A stretch of DNA of 64,000 nt from JADJYF01 sp965278995 (GTDB lineage Bacteria > Pseudomonadota > Gammaproteobacteria > Ga0077536), in the NCBI GenBank assembly GCA_965278995.1, contig OZ257136.1, forward strand, positions 558,001 through 622,000, given 5' to 3'. The notes under the pieces were generated by a model. That model saw only the letters and a program-made list of their open reading frames with translations, had not been told where the DNA came from and searched no databases. This document shows positions 22,391 to 32,526 of the stretch, one piece after another. Positions within the stretch are counted from its first letter, which is position 1. Every line of letters begins with the position of its first letter. Position numbers and translations under genes: made by a program.

Positions 22391-25300
22391 ATCCCTCCCG
22401 TCCGTTCATCCTGCGGCCGGTGGCCACCTCGCTGGTCATGGTTGCCATCCTGCTGGCGGGATTGATCGCTTACCGTCTATTGCCGATAGCTGCGCTGCCA
22501 CAGGTCGATTACCCGACGATTCAAGTGACCACGCTCTATCCGGGAGCGAGCCCGCAGGTGATGGCCTCGGCCGTGACGTCGCCGCTGGAACGCCAGTTCG
22601 GCCAGATGCCCGGGCTCAAGCAGATGCTGTCGAGCAGTTCCGGTGGCGCTTCAGTCCTCACCCTGCAATTCTCGCTCGAACTCAAACTCGACGTCGCCGA
22701 ACAGCAGGTTCAGGCCGCGATCAATGCCGCAACCAGCTTTTTGCCTGCCGACCTGCCGATGCCGCCGGTTTATAACAAGGTTAATCCGGCGGATGCGCCG
22801 ATCTTGAGCCTGGCGGTGACCTCGCGCAGTTTGCCGCTGCCGAAAGTACAGGAGCTGATCGATACCCGCCTGGTGCAAAAGCTGTCACAGGTTGCTGGCG
22901 TCGGCCTGGTCAGCATCAGCGGTGGACAACGACCGGCCGTGCGCGTGCAGGTCGATACCCATGCCTTGGCTGCCAACGGTCTCAATCTCGACGATGTTCG
23001 CCTCACCATCGGCAATGCCAATGTCAATCAGCCCAAGGGCAGCTTCGACGGTGCCCTTCGCGCATCCACCTTGGATGCCAACGATCAACTACACAGCGCC
23101 GACGAGTATCGGCAGTTGATCATCGCTTACCGCAATGCGGCACCGTTGCGCCTGGGCGAGGTTGCGGATGTCATCGATGCCGCAGAAAACAACCAGCTCG
23201 CGGCCTGGGCCAATACGACGCCGGCTCTGATCGTCAATGTTCAGCGCCAGCCGGGCGCGAACGTGATCGAGACCGTCGATCGCATCAAAAGCATGCTGCC
23301 GCAATTGACCGCCGGTTTGCCGGCGGACGTCGAGGTCAAAGTCCTGACCGATAGAACGCTGACCATACGCGCGTCGGTCGCGGACGTGCAGATTGAACTG
23401 CTGTTCTCGGTCGGTCTGGTGGTGCTGGTGATTTTCGTGTTTCTGCGCAACGCGCCGGCCACGCTCATTCCGAGTATCGCCATTCCGCTGTCGCTGATCG
23501 GTACGTTCGCCGGCATGCATCTGGCTGGTTTCAGTATCAACAACCTGACCTTGATGGCCCTCACCGTCGCCACCGGCTTCGTGGTTGACGATGCCATCGT
23601 CATGATTGAAAACATCGCACGCCACGTGGAGGCCGGCGATACGCCGTTGCAGGCGGCACTGAACGGTTCGGCGCAGATCGGCTTCACCATCATATCGCTG
23701 ACCCTGTCGCTGCTGGCTGTGCTGATCCCGTTGCTGTTCATGCAGGATGTGGTCGGGCGTCTGTTCTTCGAATTCGCTTGCACGCTCGCGATGGCCATAC
23801 TGCTCTCGGCATTTTTGTCGCTGACCTTGGTACCGGCGCTCTGTGCGAAATTCCTGCCACCGCGGTCGCGTCTTATCGCCGCGCAAGCGGAGACCCAGGC
23901 AACCGGCTTTTTCGCGCGCTTGATTGCGCTCTATGCCCGCGCGCTGACCTGGGTGCTCGATCACCAGCCATTCACGCTCGTACTTGCCGGCACCATGTTG
24001 ATACTCACCGCAGTGCTGTACATGATCGTGCCGAAGGGATTCTTTCCGGTGCAGGATACCGGCGCGATCCAGGGCATTTCGCAAGCACCGCAGTCGATCT
24101 CGTTTGCCGCGATGGCCACTTACAGCCAGGAACTTGCGCGCATCATCCTCACTGATCCGGCGGTCGAAAGCCTGTCGTCATTCGTCGGCGTCGATGGCAG
24201 CAATGCCACGCTCAACAGCGGCCGCCTGCTGATCAACCTCAAACCGCATGCTGAGCGGAATGTCGACGTCAGTACCGTGATACGGCGCCTCGATGCCGCG
24301 CTGGCGGGCACTGCCGGCATCGAAGTCTTTCTGCAACCGGTGCAGGATTTGACGATCGAAAACCGTGTCAGTCCGACGCAGTATCAATTCAGCCTGCAGG
24401 CCCCGGACCAGACGGAAATTTCGACTTGGACTCCCCGTCTGGTCGCGCGGCTGCGCGAACTGCCAAGTCTCGCTGACGTGGCAAGCGATGTTCAGGACGG
24501 TGGCCTGGTCGCCTTTCTCGACATCGATCGCGATACCGCCAGCCGACTCGGCATCACCGCGACAGCCATCGACAATGCATTGAACAACGCCTTCGGCCAG
24601 CGGCTGGTGTCGACGATATTCACGCAAAGCAATCTTTATCGGGTGGTGCTGGAAATCAAGCCCGAGCTGAGCCAGGGAATCGCCGCGCTCGACAGCGTGC
24701 GCCTGATCACGGCAGCCGGTACGGCCATCCCACTGACCTCTCTGGTTAAGGTGGTCGAACGGCCGGGTTTGCTGGCGATCAACCATAGCGCACAATTTCC
24801 GGCCGCCACCATCTCTTTCAACCTCGCGCCGGGCGCGGCGCTGGGTGATGCCGTCGAAGCAATCCACGCGGTGATGGAGGAAGTCGCGCTGCCCGCCAGT
24901 ATTGAAACCAGCTTCCAGGGCGCGGCGCTTGCTTTCCAGGCGTCACTGTCGAGCACCTTGCTGCTGATCCTTGCCGCCATCGTCGTCATGTATATCGTGC
25001 TCGGTGTGCTCTACGAGAGCTACATCCATCCGGTGACAATCCTGTCGACGCTGCCTTCGGCCGGTGTCGGTGCACTGCTTGCTTTGCTGCTGGCGGGCAG
25101 CGAACTCGGTATCGTCGCGATCATCGGCATCGTGCTGCTGATTGGTATCGTCAAGAAGAATGCCATCATGATGATCGATTTCGCGCTCGTTGCCGAGCGT
25201 GAACATGGCAAGACCGCGCGCGAGGCGATCTTTGAAGCCTGCATGCTACGACTGCGCCCGATACTGATGACGACCTTCGCCGCGCTGCTCGCGGCGTTGC

Positions 25301-25500
25301 CCTTGATGATCGGTACCGGTGTCGGCTCCGAGCTGCGTCATCCGCTCGGTCTGACCATGGTCGGCGGTTTGCTGTTCAGTCAGCTGCTGACCTTGTTCAC
25401 GACGCCGGTCATCTATCTCACATTCGATCGTCTGAGTCGGGGCAAGGCGTCGGCCGACGACGCGGTAGCAGCCGCCAGGATCGATCAGAGCGCGCCCTGA
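22387..25500 (+). CDS. mdtB: MdtB-like RND multidrug permease
   Basis: 1037 residues starting GTG at 22387. It has the RND layout of twelve transmembrane helices and two large periplasmic loops. Signatures are FILRPVATSLVMVAILLAG, LPQVDYPTIQVTTLYPGASP, the paired Asp of helix 4 in GFVVDDAIVMIENIARH (about residue 402, proton relay), PKGFFPVQDTGAIQG and the repeat IGIVKKNAIMMIDFAL. The sequence resembles MdtB more than AcrB. MdtB and MdtC form a mixed trimer, with MdtC carrying out drug transport in E. coli. It is followed at once by the second permease (stop TGA at 25498-25500 overlaps the next ATG by one base). Confidence 0.93.
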   Translation: MNPSRPFILRPVATSLVMVAILLAGLIAYRLLPIAALPQVDYPTIQVTTLYPGASPQVMASAVTSPLERQFGQMPGLKQMLSSSSGGASVLTLQFSLELKLDVAEQQVQAAINAATSFLPADLPMPPVYNKVNPADAPILSLAVTSRSLPLPKVQELIDTRLVQKLSQVAGVGLVSISGGQRPAVRVQVDTHALAANGLNLDDVRLTIGNANVNQPKGSFDGALRASTLDANDQLHSADEYRQLIIAYRNAAPLRLGEVADVIDAAENNQLAAWANTTPALIVNVQRQPGANVIETVDRIKSMLPQLTAGLPADVEVKVLTDRTLTIRASVADVQIELLFSVGLVVLVIFVFLRNAPATLIPSIAIPLSLIGTFAGMHLAGFSINNLTLMALTVATGFVVDDAIVMIENIARHVEAGDTPLQAALNGSAQIGFTIISLTLSLLAVLIPLLFMQDVVGRLFFEFACTLAMAILLSAFLSLTLVPALCAKFLPPRSRLIAAQAETQATGFFARLIALYARALTWVLDHQPFTLVLAGTMLILTAVLYMIVPKGFFPVQDTGAIQGISQAPQSISFAAMATYSQELARIILTDPAVESLSSFVGVDGSNATLNSGRLLINLKPHAERNVDVSTVIRRLDAALAGTAGIEVFLQPVQDLTIENRVSPTQYQFSLQAPDQTEISTWTPRLVARLRELPSLADVASDVQDGGLVAFLDIDRDTASRLGITATAIDNALNNAFGQRLVSTIFTQSNLYRVVLEIKPELSQGIAALDSVRLITAAGTAIPLTSLVKVVERPGLLAINHSAQFPAATISFNLAPGAALGDAVEAIHAVMEEVALPASIETSFQGAALAFQASLSSTLLLILAAIVVMYIVLGVLYESYIHPVTILSTLPSAGVGALLALLLAGSELGIVAIIGIVLLIGIVKKNAIMMIDFALVAEREHGKTAREAIFEACMLRLRPILMTTFAALLAALPLMIGTGVGSELRHPLGLTMVGGLLFSQLLTLFTTPVIYLTFDRLSRGKASADDAVAAARIDQSAP

Positions 25501-28500
25501 TGAATCCCGTCTCGGTATTCATCGCACGACCGGTTGCGACCTCGCTGCTTACCCTCGGCATCGCGTGCGCCGGGGTGTTGGCGTTTCTGCTGCTGCCGGT
25601 CTCACCGCTGCCGCAAGTGGACTACCCGACCATCCTGGTTCAGGCCGCCCTGCCGGGCGCAAGTCCGGAGACCATGGCCGCAACCGTCGCAGCGCCGTTA
25701 GAACGGACCCTGGGTCGCATCGCTGGCGTCACCGAAATGACGTCGTCGAGCTCGCTCGGGTCGAGCAATATCATTCTGCAGTTCGACCTCGACCGTGACA
25801 TTGACGGTGCCGCCAACGACGTGCAAGCGGCGATCAATGCCGCGCGCGCTTTACTGCCGAGCGGGCTGCCCGGCAATCCCACTTATCGCAAAATCAATCC
25901 TGCTGATTCCCCGATCATGGTTCTCGCGCTGACTTCGGAGGTCCTGACCCAGGGCCAACTCTACGACAAGGCATCGACCATCCTGGCGCAACGTATCGCC
26001 CAGATCGCCGGCATCGGTCAGGTAACGGTGGGGGGCAGCGCGCTACCGGCGGTGCGTGTACAAGTCAATCCGACTGCGCTCTACCATCTGGGGCTCGCGG
26101 TCGAGGACGTGCGCGAGGCCATCGTGGCGGCCAACGTCAACCTGCCCAAGGGGGCGTTGTCAGACGGCACCCGTCGCTGGCAGATCGAAGCCAACGATCA
26201 ATTGCATACCGCCGCCGACTACCAGCCGCTGATCATCAGCTATCGCGATGGCGCCGCAGTGCGACTCGCGGATGTGGCGACAGTCGAGGATTCGGTGCAG
26301 GACGTGCGCAATGCGGGCTTCGCCAATCGCAAGATTGCGGTACTCCTGATCCTCAACCGTCAGCCCGGCGCCAATATCATTGAAGTCGTCGATCGGGTCA
26401 CCGCTCTGATGCCGGTCTTGCAGCGGATGATGCCGGCAGCGGCCAACCTCTCGGTGGTCATGGATCGCACACCGACTATCCGCGCGTCATTACGCGAGGT
26501 GGAACATGCGCTGATGATCTCGACCGCGCTGGTCGTGATGGTGGTCTTTCTGTTTTTGCGCAACGGTCGCGCCGCACTCATCCCGAGCGTGGCGGTGCCG
26601 GTGTCCCTGCTCGGCACTTTCGGTTTCATGTACCTCGCCGGTTTCAGTCTCAACAACATCTCGCTGATGGCGCTGACGGTCGCCACCGGCTTCGTCGTCG
26701 ACGACGCAGTGGTGGTACTGGAAAACGTCGCGCGGCATATCGACGACGGCATGACACCGCACGCAGCCGCAATACGTGGCGCGCGCGAAGTGAGCTTCAC
26801 CGTGATCTCGATGAGTCTGTCGCTGATCGCAGTGTTCATCCCCATACTTCTGATGGGTGGCCTGGTCGGCCGCCTGCTGCGTGAATTCTCGGTTACCCTG
26901 GCCGCAGCGGTGCTGGTGTCATTGGTGGTCTCGCTGACGACTACGCCGATGATGTGCGCGCGTCTGCTGCGCCCGACCACCGGCCAGCAGCAGGGGCGCT
27001 TTTTGCGTGGTGCGGAATCGCTGTTCGACGCAAGTCTGGCTGCCTATCGTCGCTCGCTGGACTGGGCGCTCCGGCATCGGCGGTTCCTCATGCTGATTTT
27101 CGTGGCGACACTTGCGCTCAATGTTTATCTCTACATCCAGATACCCAAGGGCTTCATGCCGGAGCAGGACACCGGCAAGCTGCAAGGCTCCCTGCAGGCC
27201 GATCAGAGCACTTCATTCCAGGCCATGCGCGAGAAGCTGGTGCAGTTACTCGACATCATTCACGGCGACCCTGCGGTCGAGACCACCATGGGCGTGATCG
27301 GCGGGCAACGCGGCGGTGGCCAGATCTTCGTTGCACTCAAGCCGATGGACCAGCGTGGGCGTACTGCAAGCGAAGTCATTGCGCGTTTGCGACCGAAACT
27401 TGCGCGGATCGCCGGCGTCACGCTGTATCTGCAGCCGGTCCAGGATATTCGTGCTGGTGGGCGCTCGGCGAATGCGCAGTATCAATACTCTCTGCAGGCC
27501 CAGACCATTGGCGAACTACGGACGTGGGCACCGCGCATCCAGAACGCCATGCATGAGCTGCCGGCGTTGAGCGATGTCAACTCCGATCAGCAGGAACGCG
27601 CCGAGCAGACTACGCTGATCATCGACCGCGACATGATCGCGCGGCTTGGCATTACGCAACGACAGATCGACGAGACCTTGAACGATTTATTCGGACAACG
27701 CCTGATCTCGACGATTTACACGTCGGAGAATCAATATCGGGTGGTGATGGAGGCGGCACCGCGCTATGCGCAGAGTGCGGAAGGGCTCGCCGAGGTCTAC
27801 ATGGTCAGCGCTGCTGGCCTGCAGATACCGCTACTTCAATTCAGTCACGTCGAGTCGACGCCGACCCCGCTCCAGGTCAACCATCAGGGGCAGTTTGCCG
27901 CGACCACGCTGTCCTTCAATTTGCCGGTCGGTACGTCGTTGTCCGATGCCACCAACCAGATTGAAGCCGCGCTCAAGCAGCTCGGCGTACCGGCCACGGT
28001 ACAGGCCGCCTTCCAGGGCACGGCCAAGGTCTTCCAGGAGGCCCTCGCCAATCAGCTGATGCTGATTGTAGCGGCGCTGATCAGCGTCTACCTCGTGCTC
28101 GGAATACTCTACGAAAGTTATGTCCATCCGCTCACTATCCTCTCGACACTGCCGTCGGCTGGCGTCGGCGCCCTGCTCGCGCTCGAATTGTGTCGCATGG
28201 ATTTCAGCATCATTGCACTCATCGGTGTCATTCTGCTGATTGGCATCGTCAAGAAGAATGCCATTATGATGATCGACTTTGCTCAGCACAGTCGACGTCA
28301 AAGTGAGATGACGGCAGAGGCGGCCATCCGAGAGGCTTGCCTGCTGCGCTATCGGCCGATCCTGATGACCACGCTGGCCGCGTTGTTCGGCGCCCTGCCG
28401 CTGGCGCTCGGCAGCGGCGATGGCGCGGAGCTGCGCCGACCGCTGGGCGTGTCGATCGTCGGCGGTCTGATCTTGAGCCAGTTGCTCACCTTGTACACCA

Positions 28501-28589
28501 CGCCGGTTATCTATCTGTATCTCGATCAGGCGGCGTACCGCGTGCGGCAGTGGCAGAAGCGGGTGGTCGTATGGCGAGCGCGAGCGTGA
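25500..28589 (+). CDS. mdtC: MdtC-like RND multidrug permease
   Basis: 1029 residues. It starts VFIARPVATSLLTLGIACAG and shows LPQVDYPTILVQAALPGASP, SSSSLGSSNIILQFDLDRDI (typical of MdtC), helix-4 acidic pair GFVVDDAVVVLENVARH (about residue 399), PKGFMPEQDTGKLQGSLQAD and GIVKKNAIMMIDFAQHSRR. It is a paralogue of the preceding permease and should assemble with it. The one-base overlap at the start and the 19-bp overlap with the outer-membrane channel gene at the end point to one tightly coupled transcript. Expected substrates are bile-salt-like, novobiocin-like or siderophore-like molecules, by analogy only. Confidence 0.93.
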   Translation: MNPVSVFIARPVATSLLTLGIACAGVLAFLLLPVSPLPQVDYPTILVQAALPGASPETMAATVAAPLERTLGRIAGVTEMTSSSSLGSSNIILQFDLDRDIDGAANDVQAAINAARALLPSGLPGNPTYRKINPADSPIMVLALTSEVLTQGQLYDKASTILAQRIAQIAGIGQVTVGGSALPAVRVQVNPTALYHLGLAVEDVREAIVAANVNLPKGALSDGTRRWQIEANDQLHTAADYQPLIISYRDGAAVRLADVATVEDSVQDVRNAGFANRKIAVLLILNRQPGANIIEVVDRVTALMPVLQRMMPAAANLSVVMDRTPTIRASLREVEHALMISTALVVMVVFLFLRNGRAALIPSVAVPVSLLGTFGFMYLAGFSLNNISLMALTVATGFVVDDAVVVLENVARHIDDGMTPHAAAIRGAREVSFTVISMSLSLIAVFIPILLMGGLVGRLLREFSVTLAAAVLVSLVVSLTTTPMMCARLLRPTTGQQQGRFLRGAESLFDASLAAYRRSLDWALRHRRFLMLIFVATLALNVYLYIQIPKGFMPEQDTGKLQGSLQADQSTSFQAMREKLVQLLDIIHGDPAVETTMGVIGGQRGGGQIFVALKPMDQRGRTASEVIARLRPKLARIAGVTLYLQPVQDIRAGGRSANAQYQYSLQAQTIGELRTWAPRIQNAMHELPALSDVNSDQQERAEQTTLIIDRDMIARLGITQRQIDETLNDLFGQRLISTIYTSENQYRVVMEAAPRYAQSAEGLAEVYMVSAAGLQIPLLQFSHVESTPTPLQVNHQGQFAATTLSFNLPVGTSLSDATNQIEAALKQLGVPATVQAAFQGTAKVFQEALANQLMLIVAALISVYLVLGILYESYVHPLTILSTLPSAGVGALLALELCRMDFSIIALIGVILLIGIVKKNAIMMIDFAQHSRRQSEMTAEAAIREACLLRYRPILMTTLAALFGALPLALGSGDGAELRRPLGVSIVGGLILSQLLTLYTTPVIYLYLDQAAYRVRQWQKRVVVWRARA

Positions 28590-30037
28590 GCGGCCACGCA
28601 CGTGCCGGACACGTGATTCGCGGTCCGGCCCTGCTATTGCTGCTGACACTCGCCGGTTGCGCGATGGGACCCGATTACCAGCGCCCCGCTGTCGCCACTC
28701 CTGCTGCCTATAAGGAATACGCCGGCTGGAAAGCTGCCGCCCCGGGCGAGACATCAGTACCGGGCCGTGGGTGGGAAGTGTATGACGACGCGATCCTGAG
28801 TGAACTCGTCGCCCGGCTGGCGGTATCCAATCAGGACCTGCAGGCCGCCGAAGCGCGCTATCGCCAAGCCATGGCGACGCTGGTCGCGGCGCGGGCCGGC
28901 TATTTTCCGACTTTGACCGGCAACTCCTCGATGACGCACAGCCGTGCGGGCGTCGCCGGCGACAGCGCCCGCGCCGGCATCTCGCGTACGACCCATCAGC
29001 TGAGTCTGACAGCGAGTTGGGAACTCGATCTATGGGGGCGGGTAAGGCGTACGGTGGAAGCCAACACCGCCAGCGCCGATGCCAGTGCTGCCGATGTCGC
29101 CGCCGTGTTGCTGAGTACACAGAGTACCGTGGCTCAGACTTACATCGAGCTGCGCGTTGCCGAGGCACAGCGCCGCCTGCTGCAGGAGAACGTCGAGGCG
29201 TATGCGCGCGCCGCCAAGATCACCAGCAATCGCTATACCGCAGGCGTCGCGTCGCGACTGGATGTGAGTCAGGCCGAAACCCAATTGAAGTCGACCGAAG
29301 CTGCGGCTATCGATCTGCAGGTGCAATGCGCACAACTCGAACATGCGCTGGCGACGCTCGTCGGTCAGTCGCCCGCGGATTTTCAACTGACCGCACATGC
29401 AGAGCTACCGCGGTTGCCCAAGATACCGCTCACGTTGCCCTCGGAATTATTGGAACGGCGACCGGACATCGCCGCTGCCGAGCGGCGCACGGCTGCAGCA
29501 AATGCGAATATCGGCGTTGCACAGGCAGCTTACTATCCCACCATCAGCCTCGGCGCTACCGCCGGGTTTCAAAGCCCCAACGTCGTCAATCTGTTTTCAT
29601 TACCGAATAACTTCTGGTCCGTCGGGCCGGCGCTGGCGCAGAGCCTGTTCGATGGCGGTCTGCGCCGGGGGCAGAAGCAGCAAGCCATGGCCGTATACGA
29701 CGAGACTGTCGCGCAGTATCGACAGACCGTGCTCAACGCCTTTCAGGAAGTCGAAGACAATCTGGCAGCCCTGCGCATACTGGCCGACGAAGCGGTGGTT
29801 CAGGACGACGCTGCGCGGACCGCGGCCGCATCGGAGGAGCTCGCGTTGAATCAATACAAGGCAGGGACAGTGAGCTACCTGAATGTGGTTGCCGCTCAGA
29901 CCATAGCCTTGACCGCATCCCGCGCGGCGCTCGAGATCCGCGGCCGGCAATTGCTCGCCAGTGTAGGCTTGCTGAAAGCCATCGGCGGTGATTGGCGGGC
30001 CGCAACCGGCGGCAATCCGCCGCAGGTCGAGCCGTGA
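28571..30037 (+). CDS. NodT-family outer-membrane efflux lipoprotein
   Basis: 488 residues from the ATG at 28571, which overlaps the mdtC end. A short signal peptide ends in the lipobox LTLAGCAMGPDYQRPAV, typical of NodT/OprM channels. The TolC-fold repeats are seen as LSELVARLAVSNQDLQAAEA, TASWELDLWGRVRRTVEANT, the second-repeat PSELLERRPDIAAAERR, QSLFDGGLRRGQKQQAM and the C-terminal coiled part. It supplies the outer-membrane exit for the MdtABC-like pump, and its lipid anchor is set by the Cys after cleavage. A start further upstream would lie inside mdtC and lacks the signal peptide at the N-terminus. Confidence 0.92.
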   Translation: MASASVSGHARAGHVIRGPALLLLLTLAGCAMGPDYQRPAVATPAAYKEYAGWKAAAPGETSVPGRGWEVYDDAILSELVARLAVSNQDLQAAEARYRQAMATLVAARAGYFPTLTGNSSMTHSRAGVAGDSARAGISRTTHQLSLTASWELDLWGRVRRTVEANTASADASAADVAAVLLSTQSTVAQTYIELRVAEAQRRLLQENVEAYARAAKITSNRYTAGVASRLDVSQAETQLKSTEAAAIDLQVQCAQLEHALATLVGQSPADFQLTAHAELPRLPKIPLTLPSELLERRPDIAAAERRTAAANANIGVAQAAYYPTISLGATAGFQSPNVVNLFSLPNNFWSVGPALAQSLFDGGLRRGQKQQAMAVYDETVAQYRQTVLNAFQEVEDNLAALRILADEAVVQDDAARTAAASEELALNQYKAGTVSYLNVVAAQTIALTASRAALEIRGRQLLASVGLLKAIGGDWRAATGGNPPQVEP

Positions 30038-30462
30038 TCGAACAGACGACATTGCAATTCCGTACCCGCGGGCGTGGCACGTTCGAGATTACGGCCGAGG
30101 TCGCGCGCGTGGTGGCCACAAGCGGCATCAGTAAGGGCTTGTGCAATGTATTTCTGCAGCACACCAGCGCTTCGCTGATACTCAGCGAAAATGCCGATCC
30201 GGATGTGCGTCGCGACCTCGAAACCATCCTGGCGCGACTTGCACCGGATGGCGATCCGGACTACGAGCACGACAGCGAAGGCGTCGATGACATGGCGGCG
30301 CACGCGCGCGCCGTGCTGACTGCGAATAGCATCTCGGTGCCTATCGCCGACGGTCGCCTGCTATTGGGTACCTGGCAAGGTCTCTATCTGTGGGAGCACC
30401 GCCTGGCTTCGCACGCGCGCAATCTCATTGTGACTGTCATGGGCGATGGTGCTGACAAGTAA
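30034..30462 (+). CDS. yjbQ: YjbQ/UPF0047 family protein
   Basis: 142 residues starting with GTG at 30034, overlapping the channel gene stop (GTGA). The family signature is complete: GISKGLCNVFLQHTSASLIL, SENADPDVRRDLETILARL, YEHDSEGVDDMAAH and the C-terminal LLLGTWQGLYLWEHR. YjbQ proteins are small trimers with a metal-binding site (conserved His residues) and have been reported to have weak thiamine-phosphate-synthase activity, though their main role is not settled. The link to the efflux operon is probably only transcriptional. Confidence 0.92.
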   Translation: MIEQTTLQFRTRGRGTFEITAEVARVVATSGISKGLCNVFLQHTSASLILSENADPDVRRDLETILARLAPDGDPDYEHDSEGVDDMAAHARAVLTANSISVPIADGRLLLGTWQGLYLWEHRLASHARNLIVTVMGDGADK

Positions 30463-30500
30463 AAGTCACGTTAACGCACAGATCGTGCAGCCGCTGGCGC

Positions 30501-31541
30501 TCATGCCGAAATTTTATCGCGGAAATGCGGAATGACTTCCTCGCCAAACAGGCGCAGCGAGCGTTCGAAGTGGGCGCTCGAAATGCCGGGCAATTGCATC
30601 CGGCAGATCACTTCCGAGGGTGCTAGTTCCGCTATGAGCCTGGCAATCTCATCGCGAACCATGGCCGGATCCCCGACAATATAACGGGACGCAAAGCTGC
30701 GGAAATCCACTTCGCGCTCGTCCCGAATCAATTCGCCGGCATCGTTACGCAGTTCCCGCTCGCCTTGCGCCGACTTCCGCCCATACAGCCCGAACAAGTG
30801 CACGATGGCCGGCGCGGCAATCGCTTCCGCTTCGGCGCGTGAGGGCGCGACAAATACTTCACGGATGATCGGCCGCTCGCGCGTTGCAAAGCCGCAGCGC
30901 GCGGCCGCGGCATCGTAGCGGGCATAGTGTTCGAGCAATTCCTGGTTGGTGTGGCGGGGCGACGCTGTGACCGGGCAACCACGGCGCGCTGCGCGTTCCA
31001 GCAGTTTCGGCCCGGAGACCCCATACCACACCGGAATGGGGGTCTGCACCGGACGCGGCATCACGCGGCAGGGTGGGATCTGATAGTAGCGACCATCGAA
31101 TGCCAGCACTTCGTCGCGCCACGACGCTTCGAGAATATCCAGAATTTCCTCACTGCGGGCGAAACGTTCCGCATGGGGTACGCGATAGGCAGTGAACTCT
31201 TCTGACACGTAGCCCGGCGACACGCCCAGCGTGAGTCGGCCATTCGAAAGGTTGTCCAGCGTAAGGACATCTTCAACAAGGCGCAGCGGGTCGTAGAGCG
31301 GCAGCACCAGGATATTGGTGACCAGGCGCATGCGTCGGGTAAGCCCGGCAGCCTGGGCCAGCAGCAGCAGCGGGCTGGGTGCCCAGCCGTTAGCCTGCAG
31401 ATGATGCTCGGTGGTTTGAAATGAATCGAAGCCGAGTGTCTCGGCCAGCGGCAGCAGGGTGTCCATCTCCCGGAACGTATCCAGGTGGGTCATCGTTGAA
31501 CCTGGCGGAACAATGAAACTGTACATCAGCCCGAATCGCAT
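30501..31541 (-). CDS. LLM-class flavin-dependent oxidoreductase
   Basis: 346 residues. Luciferase-like signatures: ETLGFDSFQTTEHHLQANGW, RRMRLVTNILVLPLYDPLRL, EDVLTLDNLSNGRLTLGVSP, GYVSEEFTAYRV and PRPVQTPIPVWYGVSGPKLL. It should be a two-component-type monooxygenase using FMNH2 or F420-like cofactor. It lies 31 bp downstream of pxpA on the same strand with an SD-like CTGGAG, so the two are probably co-transcribed. A monooxygenase beside 5-oxoprolinase subunits suggests oxidation of a cyclic amide or heterocycle followed by ring opening, but that is inference. Confidence 0.9.
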   Translation of the reverse strand: MRFGLMYSFIVPPGSTMTHLDTFREMDTLLPLAETLGFDSFQTTEHHLQANGWAPSPLLLLAQAAGLTRRMRLVTNILVLPLYDPLRLVEDVLTLDNLSNGRLTLGVSPGYVSEEFTAYRVPHAERFARSEEILDILEASWRDEVLAFDGRYYQIPPCRVMPRPVQTPIPVWYGVSGPKLLERAARRGCPVTASPRHTNQELLEHYARYDAAAARCGFATRERPIIREVFVAPSRAEAEAIAAPAIVHLFGLYGRKSAQGERELRNDAGELIRDEREVDFRSFASRYIVGDPAMVRDEIARLIAELAPSEVICRMQLPGISSAHFERSLRLFGEEVIPHFRDKISA

Positions 31542-31572
31542 GGCGGTCTCCAGGTATTGCTATGCAGCCGCT

Positions 31573-32343
31573 TCACGCGGCCCGTGGCACGACGGCGGCA
31601 CCGCAGTCGGCAATCTGACGCCGGATGGCTTGAATGATATCTACCGCATTGGGACCGTCACCATGCACACAGATGCTTTGCGCTTCCAGCGCAATGCTGC
31701 GGCCACTCAGTGTCTCGACGCGGCCGTCCTCGATGAAGCGGCGGATCTGCCTCGCGCAGTCGTCGGGAGCAGCCGCTGCCTTGTGGCGTTGGATGACGAC
31801 CTGACCGTCGTCATCGTAGGCCAGATCCGGATAGACCTCAGCGACCACGCGCACGCCACGTCGTGCGGCTGCCTGCGGTAATTCGGCACCATCGAGGGGC
31901 GCGGTGAAATAAACCGTGGGGTCGTTGCAGGTATCGGCAACCGCTGCGACGAACGCATCCGCGAGCGCGCGGTCGCGCCCGACCATCGACATCAGACAAC
32001 CATGGGGTTTGACGTGATACAGGCGGCCCCTACGCGCACGAAGCGCTGCAGAAAGCGCACCAACCTGATACACGACATAGGCATAACAATCTTCAGGCGA
32101 GATGTTCATTGTGCGTCGACCGAAACCCAGCAGGTCCGGCAAGCCCGGGTGAGCGCCGACACGCACGCCGTGGGCCAGCGCGAGCTCGACCGTATTCAAC
32201 ATGGTCACTGGGTCGCTCGCGTGAAAACCGCAGGCAATGTTCGCCGACGTGACCAGCGGGATGACGACGCTGTCGTCACCCAGCTTCCAGTTTCCGAAAC
32301 TCTCGCCGCAGTCGCAGTTGATATCGAGTGTGAGCCCAGGCAT
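31573..32343 (-). CDS. pxpA: 5-oxoprolinase subunit A (LamB/YcsF family)
   Basis: 256 residues with the near-invariant family motifs: LDINCDCGESFGNWKLGDD, VTSANIACGFHASDPVTM, GVRVGAHPGLPDLLGFGRR, LYHVKPHGCLM and the C-terminal ICVHGDGPNAVDIIQAIR. PxpA works with PxpB and PxpC to open 5-oxoproline (pyroglutamate) to glutamate using ATP. Here pxpA is transcribed away from pxpBC, whereas in most bacteria pxpABC or pxpBCA lie in one operon. A 16-bp perfect palindrome sits in the shared upstream region. Paralogues may act on other lactams. Confidence 0.93.
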   Translation of the reverse strand: MPGLTLDINCDCGESFGNWKLGDDSVVIPLVTSANIACGFHASDPVTMLNTVELALAHGVRVGAHPGLPDLLGFGRRTMNISPEDCYAYVVYQVGALSAALRARRGRLYHVKPHGCLMSMVGRDRALADAFVAAVADTCNDPTVYFTAPLDGAELPQAAARRGVRVVAEVYPDLAYDDDGQVVIQRHKAAAAPDDCARQIRRFIEDGRVETLSGRSIALEAQSICVHGDGPNAVDIIQAIRRQIADCGAAVVPRAA

Positions 32344-32419
32344 CGAGCGATCTCCTTCGGTGCACGCGGCACGGGGTATGACGTAAGACGGGAGTTTTCG
32401 TTTCGCGCGTCAGCCAGGA

Positions 32420-32435
32420 TTGGAAACGTTTCCAA
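32420..32435. promoter_or_regulatory. Perfect 16-bp palindrome, LacI-type operator candidate
   Basis: TTGGAAACGTTTCCAA lies between divergent pxpA and pxpB, 77 bp from the pxpA start and 91 bp from pxpB. A central CG flanked by TGGAAA/TTTCCA is typical of LacI-family operators. Its position allows one regulator to control both arms. No LacI-family gene is present in the window, so the regulator would act in trans. Confidence 0.65.
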
Positions 32436-32526
32436 AACCATCGTCAAGCCGGTAGCATCGAGAGCGATCAGCGGATTTCAGTTGACGAAATCTGCCGCGG
32501 AAACCGGACAGTAGCCAGGATACGCC